Shown: piece by piece, positions 53,457 through 62,479 of the stretch
How positions within the stretch are numbered: position 1 is the stretch's first letter
How the letters are laid out: every line of letters begins with the position of its first letter
DNA from: Petrosia ficiformis
Taxonomy: Eukaryota > Porifera > Demospongiae > Haplosclerida > Petrosiidae
Assembly (NCBI GenBank): GCA_947044365.1
Contig: OX345636.1
Coordinates: 54,601,746-54,665,745, forward strand
Length of the DNA: 64,000 bases
Direction: 5' to 3'
Made by a program: the position numbers and the translations under genes
Notes under the pieces: generated by a model
What the model saw: the letters and a program-made list of their open reading frames with translations, nothing else
What the model was told of the DNA's origin: nothing
Databases searched by the model: none

Positions 53457-54405
53457 TCACTGGGTGGATGAATAGATGGATGGATGGATGGATGGATGGA
53501 TGGATGAATGGACGGATGAATGGATGGATGGATGTATGGATGGATGATTGCATGTATGATTGGATGGATGAATGGATGGATGGATGGATGGATGGATGGA
53601 TGGATGTATGAATGGATGGATAAATGAATGGATGGATGAATGGATGGATGAATGGATGGATGGATGGATGGATGTATGAATGGATGGATGAATGGATGGA
53701 TGGATGGATGGATGAATGGATGGATAAATGAATGGATGAATGGATGGATGAATGGATGGATGAATGGATGGATGGATGGATGGATGGATGGATGGATGAT
53801 GAATGGACAAATGAATGGATGGATGGATGGATGAATGGATGGGTGAATGGATGGATGGATGAATGGATGGATGGACAAATGAATGGATGGATGGGTGAAT
53901 GGATGGATGAATGGATGGATGAATGGATGGATGAATGGATGGATGAATGGACGGATGGACAAATGAATGGATGATGGATGGATGGATGAATGGATGGATG
54001 AATGGATGGAGGAATGGATGGATGGATGGATGGATGAATGGATGGATGAATGGATGGATGGACAAATGAACGGATGGATGGATGGATAGATTGATGGATG
54101 GATGGATGAATGGATGGATAAATGGATGGATGGATGGATGGATGAATGGATGGCTGAATGGATGGATGGATGAATGGATGGATGAATGGATGGATGAATG
54201 GATGGATGGACAAATGAATGGATGGATGGATGGATAGATTGATGGATGGATGGATGGGTGAATGGATGGATGAATAGATGGATGAATGGATGAATGGATA
54301 GACAAATGAATGGATAGAGGGATGGATGGATGGATGAATAGATGAATGGATGGATGGAAGAATGGATGAAGGATGGACAAATGAATGGATGGATGTACAT
54401 CATAT
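53457..54405. repeat. GGAT-type tetranucleotide satellite, ~950 bp
   Basis: Long runs of GGATGGATGGAT with GAATGGATG and GGACAAATG variants forming higher-order blocks. Because the base unit is 4 bp and lacks stops on the minus strand, three overlapping frames stay open for over 300 codons (Ser-Ile-His-Pro repeats). These are not genes. It lies in a myosin intron. Confidence 0.95.
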
Positions 54406-54606
54406 GAATGGATGAAACAGGTTAATAAATGTATTTACATGTACAGTATACAGATAGAGATAGATTACTAGGGGGAAAGCAGCTGGATGATGAGTGTGCC
54501 AGAATAACAATGTCTGATGTATAGATAAAGCCAATAACAACAAAAAGAGTTTTTATGAACACTATTCCTTGCTACCTAAAATATCTACATTTAAACCCAC
54601 GTATAC

Positions 54607-54965
54607 CTGTGAGGTTGTAAGTGGTTTCACTAATGTCTTATGAACTGCTTTGATTTTCTTATTGTACAGCTATTTACGTAATTCATCTCTCTCTATCCCA
54701 AGTAATGATGCTACAAGATCTATATTCTTTTCTTGACAATCAATATAACTCTCTTCTCCACTATCCTTCTCTGTGTCAGTATGGATGATAACATTACCAA
54801 GATGTAGAACAGCAGCTAACAATTTAAATAAGTGTTTCTGTTCGCTATTATGAAAACCTAGTTGTTGTAGGGCTTGGCAAAGATTATTGAATTTAGTCTT
54901 GTCATCAACTCCAGATATCTCAATAGATGATCCTTGATTAGTATAATAGAAATCTTTAGCAGACA
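54607..54965 (-). pseudogene. Myosin exon with internal TAG
   Basis: SAKDFYYTNQGSSIEISGVD, KTKFNNLCQALQQLGFHNSE, LFKLLAAVLHLGNVII, VASLLGIERDELRK, then TAG (54670-54672), then LYNKKIKAVHKTLVKPLTTS and Q before the GTATAC donor. Related motors have Trp at the stop position, so TGG to TAG is the likely change. The exon phases on both sides fit. Confidence 0.93.
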
Positions 54966-55132
54966 CTACAGGTATATATAATATAAACATTTTATTACAA
55001 ATTAAAGATGTAGGTGATGTATTACATCAAAACCAACGAGTTTGCAATCAAGGTCAAGATGGTATGTGAACAAAACTAATTAACACAACAACCCTACAGT
55101 AATATCATAAAACACAATGATTCTATACATAT

Positions 55133-55195
55133 AGGATTGTTGTGGAAGCTGCTGATTTAATCAGTAGCTTCCACATAACAATGTTTCTCAGGTTT
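55133..55195. repeat. Hairpin (GTGGAAGCT arms)
   Basis: TTGTTGTGGAAGCTGCTGA and the reverse of TCAGTAGCTTCCACATAACAA form near-perfect arms round TTTAA. Confidence 0.8.
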
Positions 55196-55344
55196 TGGTT
55201 TTGATATAATACATCTCTTTCATAAAAATATATGTTCTTTCAGTTCCTTTATGAAACTATACATGTTTCTATTATTTGTAACGATCAACATCGACTTTGT
55301 TTCTTAAAATATTGTGTTCAATGAAAAGGGCATTCACAGATCAA

Positions 55345-55803
55345 ATGTACTCCTAAGCACTCTACACTGCTCCATACATAATGCAATACTCCCTAATGTA
55401 CTCCTAAGCACTCTACACTGCTTCATACATAATGCAAAACTCCATAATGTACTCCTAAGCACTCTACACTGCTTCACACATAATGCAAAACTCCCTAATG
55501 TACTCCTAAGCACTTTACACTGCTTCACACATAATGCAAAACTCCCTAATGTACTCCTAAGCACTCTACACTGCTTCATACATAATGCAAAACTCCCTAA
55601 TGTACTCCTAATCACTCTACACTGCTTCATACATAATGCAAAACTCCCTAATGTACTCCTAAGCACTCTACACTGCTTCATACATAATGCAAAACTCCCT
55701 AATTACTCCTAAGCACTCTACACTGCTTCATACATAATGCAAAACTCCCTAATTACTCCTAAGCACTCTACACTGCTTCATACATAATGCAATACTCCCT
55801 AAT
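55345..55803. repeat. 51-bp minisatellite, nine units
   Basis: Unit TGTACTCCTAAGCACTCTAC... repeated nine times with few changes; the last units lack the TG (49 bp). As 51 is a multiple of three, 17-residue repeats appear in frames on both strands, but no gene context supports coding. It lies where switch-I exons of the myosin would be expected. Confidence 0.95.
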
Positions 55804-55967
55804 GTACATGTGTAATGTATACACAAGTCAATTATGGAAACTTGTAAACTCATTAATAATAATAACGAGCTCAATTTAAACTCATTGTGATTTCACTAAT
55901 ATTAATTAATAACATGTACATGTAGCCACAAATAATATTATGTAAATTATAAAGTACAGTGCCATAC

Positions 55968-56120
55968 CTCCATTATAGGATTAGATGCCAACACTTCTCA
56001 ATTTTAGTCTCTGCAGTTGCTCCACCGATTGAAGCAAAATATCTGAGGACGTATTTAGCACAGACAGTTTTACCAGATCCACTTTCTCCAGGTATGATAA
56101 TAGACTGATTCCTGTTCTCT
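55968..56120 (-). pseudogene. Myosin exon: P-loop, frameshifted
   Basis: [43 protein letters not shown], then one base is missing before VLASNPIME and the GTATGG donor. GESGSGKT is the ATP-binding P-loop. The exon is 153 bp whereas its phases ask for 154, so a one-base deletion near 55997 explains it. Confidence 0.92.
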
Positions 56121-57180
56121 CTGAGTATGGGAAACAGGATGAAAATAAATATAATACAAATTTATTTTCCACTTTTACGTCAACAATGATCTTCAGCACC
56201 TAGGATTAGTATACTATTATTAAATGGTAACACTCATAATATCAATTAAAGTTGCTTCTTTTATGTTCATCAATCGTTAACATTCTCATCGCTAACGTTG
56301 AACCCAGGAAATAGGGACGAGCACGTAGCGCGAGCCCTCCATAAAGGTGGCTAAAGCTATTAGTTACCGAGCGCAGCGATGCAGTAGGCCTATCATTGTT
56401 GGGTTATCATCAGAGCAAGGTTATATGTTTATAAAATAAAGGATAACTATTACCATTCCTTCTGGTACCTCTAGCAGCGCTGGTCCGTGTATTTTACATG
56501 ATCCATGTTCCTCAACCTGTCAAGGGGAAAAATACAATATTTCAAAGTATTTGGACCAGGGGAGACCACCATATATACATGTACATAAACATTATTATAA
56601 TAATCAACCTTTCTCCAACAATAGAACTTTCGTTTTCATCATTACAGAAAACAATGTACACTCTACCTCTTTTCTCTTTTGCTCTTTTGGTAACCAGCCA
56701 TGAGTGTTTGGGTATGCCCCCTTGTATACTGATAATCATTGCACTGCATGACGTTTCTAGCCCCTCCTGACAAAATTAGCTGATTCGACAACAACCACTC
56801 ACCAGTGCCAACGCATTCTTTCACAGTGACAGTCTTTCCTTTTTGTGTTGATAAGGACTGAGTATATATCAAGTGAGTTGTATTATTACACATGTGTATT
56901 CAGGGAAACAAGTATGTGATGAGATGTACTGGTCAATGTCTGTAGTTTATATCATCATCAACATTATATGGGGTTAGGAATTTCATAGGTTGTTTTTTTT
57001 TTCTGACTAGTATTGTAATAAGTCATCGGTTAGTCTGGCTATGCTATACTAGTCATAGGTATGAAATGGTTATGTAGGTTTGGTTTCTCTATAATTTGTA
57101 AGTAAACCCATTGCCCCTCAGGCTAATTTTGTGTAGCCAGACTCAACCTACTACGAAGGAAGGATCACTGTAGTGTAGTC
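56121..57180. other. Upstream of myosin; possible N-terminal exon
   Basis: On the minus strand 56809-56870 reads TQKGKTVTVKECVGT before a GTGAGT donor, and 56462-56515 reads VEEHGSCKIHGPALLEV before GTAATA. They could be myosin N-terminal exons but match no motor landmark I can name. The stretch 56290-56400 is GC-rich (GAGCACGTAGCGCGAGCC). Confidence 0.3.
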
Positions 57181-57775
57181 TTGTGTAGCCAGCCCCTCCC
57201 TTTTCTATGAGGGAGGGAGGGTCTGGTATATAACTATTGTATATCTCGTTCTGAACGAAGCGGGAAGAGTCTGGAAGGTTCCAATACAAGCAGTATGTAT
57301 GTTTCGTTCTGAGAGCCACCGGAAAAAATCGCAGTTCTGTGTTATATACTAAGAAAATGTTTCATCAAAATTGTTGATTGTGTGAAAGTGATTTATCAAA
57401 GACATCTATGAAGGCAAAGGGAAAGAAACTCCGTGGTGATGCTACCGAAACTACAGTTAAACTTTTAGAATCCATTATTTTAGATTATCTAGAAAAAGAT
57501 TTTCTGTTTATCCTTTAGATACACAAGACCACAAAAACCTACTGGATTACGTAATGCCTGTTTCACCAGTTCCATCTTCTTTCTAGTAAAAGATGTAATA
57601 AAATATTAGCAATTTTCTTTCTCTTCTCTTCATGGTAAAGTTCTTTCAAACTTGTAAAACATGGTGTTACTTCCGGTGACTCTCAGAACAAGACATACTG
57701 CTTGTACTGAAATCTTCCAGACTCTTCTCGCTTCATTTAGAGTGGGAGGGGCTAGCTACACTAAACTACCTCTGG
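57181..57775. repeat. Element with ~130-bp inverted ends (GTGTAGCCAGCCCCTCC)
   Basis: The left half holds GTGTAGCCAGCCCCTCCC, GAAGCGGGAAGAGTCTGGAA and CAAGCAGTATGTATGTTTCG; the right half holds the same blocks in reverse order and orientation (57655-57775). No ORF recognised. Confidence 0.7.
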
Positions 57776-57925
57776 CATTGGAAGGTTTTGAAAGCTTCAC
57801 TTGATTGCACAATTAATTTAACCATTCCCACTATAAAATACTTATTACTAAACCTTTAATGTTTTGTGAATTAAAAGCTATAGAGTGTCATGATCACTAT
57901 AATTATACTAAAGTAAGATATGTGA

Positions 57926-58152
57926 CCTAATTTTCGAAACAGGACTTGCCCACAAAATTATTATTATCAAACGCTTACCTTCAATCGCTCGTCATTCTGC
58001 CATATTGTATAGGAAGTAAATGAAAGGTGGCTTCCTGGATACCAAATTTCATTTACTTCCTGTACAATATGGCGGAATGACTAGTGGCTGAAAGTAAACG
58101 TTTGATGATAATAATTTTGCAGGAAAAGGTCCCTTTTCGAAAATTAGGTCAC
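57926..58152. repeat. Long fold-back MITE
   Basis: GACCTAATTTTCGAAACAGG...CATATTGTATAGGAAGTAAA and its inverse form arms of about 100 bp around a short centre (GGTGGCTTCCTGGATACC). The inner arm matches the elements at 3390 and 29284; an outer-arm remnant lies at about 61728-61760. Confidence 0.85.
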
Positions 58153-58769
58153 ACATATGGAGAAAAGAAGTCCCATTAATTGACCAAGCCCCTGGAATGG
58201 CACAACTTCCTTAACTATGTATACAATGATGAACACTGGGAATATGTGACTGGCTCTGAGAAAACGGTTACAAGGCATATGGATTAAATAATTATTATTT
58301 TTGTTTTACCTGAATAGAGTGTTTAATTAGTTCTGGAATGATCGTGCTAAAGAGGTGGAGCAGTACTAACACTGTATGTGTAAAAATGAGTGTGTTATTT
58401 GAACCCTCATTTGGTCACATTAGTTTCAATTCCTTCTGAGTCTATATAAATCAATGCTGCTTTCTTGTCTAGCTAACTATATAGCTAATGTTTACAAGTA
58501 GTAATTTTATTACTTTTGATTCTGATCTATATTGACTAGTATATAAAGTACATCACTGTACATGTCATAATAAAGAATTACCACATCTAGTATTGTCATT
58601 AGTTTATTTCAGAAGTCACACCTCTCTTTTGTATACTATGTTACTATTATGAAACTTTCTTACATAATTATTTTGCCAGGTTTGTATTACTTCAACAAAT
58701 TATAATTCCATATCAGATTATAATACTGTATTAGTATATAGAATTATGTTGTTTCCACAGATATTCAAA

Positions 58770-59028
58770 ATGATTGATCTTGTTCAATGGAGAGTGTGTA
58801 CTGGAATGTGGCATTGCCATTCGCTGCGTTTCAAGAGTCGTTATATACAACAAACTCAACCACTTCAGAGCAAACATTTTCTTTGTCAAACTAAACATTT
58901 GGAACTGTGTATGTGTTTTCTGACAGCATTACTCAGTCATACTAGTGTATTGTTGTACACACTCACTGCTTGTATATTTCTACAACTCATACTTTCTGGT
59001 GATGTGGAGCAAAATCCAGGACCTGTGG
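58770..59028 (+). CDS. 2A gene exon 1: hydrophobic leader plus 2A motif
   Basis: Starts MIDLVQWRVCTGMWHCHSLR. A hydrophobic stretch (LTALLSHTSVLLYTLTACIF then LQLIL) lies immediately before SGDVEQNPGP, and the exon ends one base into the next codon at a GTTAGT donor. A TTTCCACAG acceptor at 58752-58760 suggests a 5' untranslated exon upstream. Confidence 0.75.
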
Positions 59029-62000
59029 GTTAGTAATTACATGATATCCCTTAACATCACAATAATGTAGACTACTGTGGAACCTCTTTATTCCAAACAC
59101 CCTTGGGACAAATATAAGTGTCCTGATTACAGGGCTGTCCTCATTGCAGGGGTAATTTATATTATTAGCACAGTTTGTGATATTTGTAAGGTTCTTAATA
59201 AAGGGGTGTCCTCATTTCAGGGTGTCCTTGATAGAGGGGATTTTACTGTATATGTTTATAATTATTATTGTTCTTCTCTAATATTTTCTATTTGTTATAG
59301 ATTTTACTCCTAGCAAAGCAGTAGCATTGCTTCATGAATGTGGATTCAATTTTAAGAGCAAGTGGAGTTTATTAGCAAACATTTTGAATGTTCCTTTGGA
59401 GCAAAAGGAAAAGATGAGATCTGTAATACAAAAAGATGAAGCATATCAGTATGCTGTAGAAATAGCACTGGACTGGTGGATTAAAAACACATTGAAAGCA
59501 TCATGGCAAGAATTAGTATCATTGGTGTACAGGTGTGGAGAGAGTGATGCTGCAGATGCAATGAGGAAAAGATTAGGTAATATTATACATCTTGTTTTAT
59601 ATGTTTGGCCTACAACAAATATTCCACCCTAGATTCAATTGTACATTTGATATAGTAGATATTCCATGGACTCAATGCTATAGTATTTTTAGTTTGAGTG
59701 AAATAAAGGTTGTTTTAGTTTAGTTGGGTAGAATTTTAATATTTCCATTATTCAATTTACATTTAATGTATAAGTAATATCATCATGAGGTTGGAATTAT
59801 TTTCATAGCTACATTAAAGCATATTGAAAAATGAAAGAGGATATTGAAACCAGAAAAGCTCAAAAACAAGAAAGAAATATTTATAATATAATTTATAATA
59901 AATTAAAATAGGGGTGTAAAAATAGTGAGGCAACTGATGGACATTTTGGTCTATTTTCACCACTCTTGTCATGCTCCCATGTACAGTACAGTTCAGTTTC
60001 AATTTACCGCACGTTCACTAGATTTATTGGACAATGTCCTGCATGACTCATACCACTCAGTATACATGTACATCTCTAAATTATTTGTTATAATTAAACT
60101 CTTAAATTCCACAGATGAATCACTAATGGTGGACGATCGACTACTAAAAGGTAATCATTTATTATAACATAATTTATAATAATAACTAGTGAGATGCTAT
60201 AATCAGGTTATATATAGTGATGATATACATACTCATAGTGTTCAATTAGCATATAAAGTAGCTAGATTTGTCTGTAAACACTTCTGCTTTAAACTATGTA
60301 TTATAGTTACACACTTACCTTGCGTTGCTCCAGAACTATCTGTTGTCTCTCCTCTCCTTTTACATGCTCTGTGTTTATGCTGTTGTCATGTACTCAGTGA
60401 ACCATGCTCTTTTTTCCTCCATTGCCACTCTTAGCTGCTGTACTTTCCCATATTCTGGCACTCAATCTTATCAGTTCCTTATTTATAACTATGGTTGAAT
60501 TAGCTAGCATCTGGAGAAATTCATTTGATCAAGCGTGATTAATTATCCCTACCAGAATTTTTTCTTCATTTTTAACCATTCATCTGTACAGCGATTATAT
60601 TGTCCACACTCTACCCTGATAAATATCATCCATTGAAACAGGTGGCAATTGATTCAAAGATTGTGAGAGGATATGATTTTTTTTTTGTTTGTGCAACAGT
60701 ATCAAATACATGCACATCTACATTTCTGTACATAATGAAAAGTTCTTGGAAAAGTATTGGTTTGTAGTACAAATATAATGTATTAAGCTTTGAATTATCT
60801 TACACATATCACATGTGATCTGACAGCAGTTGTGAGAACCATGCACATAATTACATACTGTCAATGATTTGTGTAAATTTTAATGTGTTTTTTCCTTTTA
60901 TTCAGAGGATGATCTATATTCTGTAATGGTACAAACACATTCTATCAATGATTGGTCTATCTTGGGACTTGCACTTGGTATACCACCTAATGCCATAAGG
61001 AAAATTGAACAAGAATCTTCAACAGTGCAGAATTATTGTCAATACAAGATACTATATCATTGGTTAGGACGGGATGTGCTTCTTGGGCCAAACTAGTGAA
61101 CGCACTGCATAGTCCATTAGTATGTAAGGAGGGACTTGCAAGAGAAATTGCCAGGAAACATCCATGTAAGTGTGTCTGTCTGTAAAGCATTATCATGAGA
61201 CTGGCTTATTAATTCACATGTTATGTGCTAAAAACGCGGAGCAGTGATATATATATGTATAAAGTATCCCTACGATTGCTTGGTATCCAGCATTCAGTAA
61301 TCTCGGCTGACTTTATCATGCCTGAAACACAACGGCCTATTATACATGTAGTTATTATTTTGATTACCTACTCTCCTTACCTTTTAAACGATCTTGTAGA
61401 ACTTTAGGAACATATTTCAGGTAGAATAGATTGCTATTAGTTCCAGTCTGACATTAACTTTTAAACAGTAGAATCTATTTAGATATACTCCACTACAAGA
61501 CATAATGATGAGTACCACATTGTTGTGGAATGACCAGGATTACTAGGGATTAGACTAAGTTTATAAAATGCTAAATGTGACAATGCTTCCGAGCAAGTTT
61601 TACAAACTCAGTCCCAGCCCTAGTAAACCTGGTATGATATACATAATACAATATTTCCTACCATGTAGTACACAGTTTATGTTTTGGATTGAGTATATGT
61701 GTATTCATGACTAATTTTAATGAAAAGGGACTTTTCGAAAATAATAATTTGATCAAACATTTAACTCAATTGATTAACCCCGATGTCACATTTGGACTCC
61801 ATTATACTTTGGTTTGTATTCCTAGCAGGAGGAAAGTATTCTAAATACCTTTAATTATTATTGTCACTCCTTGAACTAAAATTCCCAGCAAGAACAGTAT
61901 ACATGAATGAGATGAAATGATGTATAATATAATTAATTTAATAATTACACAAGTATAATTAAGTTGACTTGTACTTAAACATAATAAATTATTATAATTA

Positions 62001-62125
62001 TATATATTATATAGGTGAGGAACATGTTGATTCTGTACTTAAGAGACCAAGGACTGATCTAGAGGGACTTTATGAAGTGCCTTGCCAAAGTACCATTCAA
62101 CGTAAAAGACCTCATGATATTATTG
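58770..62125 (+). CDS. 2A-leader protein with tandem death domains (3' end open)
   Basis: Exons: 58770-59028, 59301-59576, 60115-60150, 60906-61165, 62015-62125; every intron has GT/AG ends and phase 1. The order is a hydrophobic leader ending in a 2A motif, death domain 1, a short linker, death domain 2, and a basic linker (EEHVDSVLKRPRTDLEGLYE...); the last donor (GTATGT at 62126) shows more exons beyond. By what is known of 2A, the ribosome would release the leader at NPG and resume at Pro, giving a separate death-domain protein, or read through and keep the leader as a signal. Sea-urchin NLR proteins with an N-terminal 2A followed by a death domain are the closest precedent I recall. Exon 4 has a one-base deficit that breaks the frame; real lesion or sequence error is undecided. 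An in-frame ATG at 58746 lies before the apparent acceptor. Confidence 0.75.
58998..59024 (+). other. 2A ribosome-skipping motif GDVEQNPGP
   Basis: Exact match to the 2A consensus D(V/I)ExNPG|P with the preceding Gly; skipping would occur between the Gly codon (59019-59021) and the Pro codon (59022-59024). The residues before it are hydrophobic (FLQLILS), as in active 2A sequences. Confidence 0.93.
59073..59250. repeat. Tigger-type MITE in intron 1 of the 2A gene
   Basis: TACTGTGGAACCTCTTTATT and, in reverse, TACAGTAAAATCCCCTCTAT form the ends, with GGTGTCCTCATT blocks inside; TA borders. Confidence 0.65.
59301..59576 (+). CDS. 2A gene exon 2: death domain 1
   Basis: 276 bp, phase 1 at both ends. 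FTPSKAVALLHECGFNFKSK, WSLLANILNVPLEQKEKM, AVEIALDWWIKN, ASWQELVSLVYRCGESDAAD, AMRKRLG: six helices with the conserved Trp and ASW..L core of a death domain. Only PVD separates it from the 2A skip site. Confidence 0.85.
60115..60150 (+). CDS. 2A gene exon 3: 12-codon linker
   Basis: Acceptor TTCCACAG, donor GTAATC, phase 1 at both ends, reading (D)ESLMVDDRLLK. Its phases keep the frame between the two death domains. Confidence 0.65.
60906..61165 (+). CDS. 2A gene exon 4: death domain 2, one-base frameshift
   Basis: DDLYSVMVQTHSINDWSILG, LALGIPPNAIRKIEQESS, CQYKILYHWLG, then a frame change to CASWAKLVNALHSPLVCKEG and LAREIARKHP before the GTAAGT donor. In the starting frame a TAG follows at 61093-61095. 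The exon is 260 bp whereas phase 1 to 1 needs a multiple of three; one missing base near 61070 restores both halves of a standard death domain. Confidence 0.8.
62015..62125 (+). CDS. 2A gene exon 5: basic linker
   Basis: 111 bp, phase 1 at both ends: EEHVDSVLKRPRTDLEGLYE, VPCQSTIQRKRPHDII. KRPRTD looks like a nuclear-localisation-type basic cluster. The gene continues past the following donor, but no later exon is seen before the hAT element. Confidence 0.7.
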
Positions 62126-62479
62126 GTATGTCACTATTGAGAAATATTTACATAAAGATTTGCAGTATTTCCCACAGGATACTCAACTACATATGAAACC
62201 CTAATTACATCATCCATGTAATGTTTAAGATGAGTATTTGATGAACCAATCAAGTTGCTCCAATCATAAACAACATGTTTAAGTATAATTTGATAGTTAG
62301 AGTTACTCTACACATCATTTAATATAGGAAATATTACTTCTATTGTCCTGATGGAAGTTTAAATGTGTCAATCATTTATTAACCCTTTGAGTACATTAGT
62401 TCTCAATACTAAATACAAATAGAATACTACAAAACCAGTTATGTGTAATAAATAATACATACCTTTAATTTCTAAGTAC

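Larger units (their letters stand above)
44092..56120 (-). pseudogene. Myosin heavy chain, class V-like, disabled
   Basis: Exons from 5' to 3' (minus): 56120-55968 (P-loop GESGSGKT), 54965-54607, 53138-52923 (LDIYGFEVF switch II), 52540-52400, 52329-52068, 51062-50965, 50807-50710 (YIRCIKPND), 50260-50072 (QLRACGVLETIRIS), 49857-49804 (IFFRAGQ), 48224-48067 and 46856-46651 (IQ motifs), 44280-44092 (dilute/cargo-binding piece). An intact gene would be an actin-based cargo motor. Six or more lesions are seen: frameshift in the P-loop exon, TAG in the second, frameshift and TAA in the 52.2 kb exon, frameshift at 51.0 kb, a phase break before the 49.8 kb exon, and a frameshift in the second IQ exon. 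No switch-I (NSSRFGK-type) exon was found between 54965 and 55968, and no N-terminal motor exons are secure. Confidence 0.85.

Noticed and set aside
53125..54403. Three overlapping long frames of Ser-Ile-His-Pro repeats on the minus strand
   Set aside because: They are by-products of a 4-bp satellite without stop codons on that strand; no start context, splice sites or domain.
55314..55712. 132-codon repeat protein on + and 115-codon on -
   Set aside because: Both arise from the 51-bp minisatellite; neither has flanking coding sequence.
58746..59033. 2A motif as the N-terminus of an L2/CR1-type LINE
   Set aside because: Such LINEs can start with a hydrophobic leader and GDVExNPGP, but no endonuclease or RT sense follows, and the exon ends at a donor whose phase fits the death-domain exon. 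Kept as the main alternative, not adopted.
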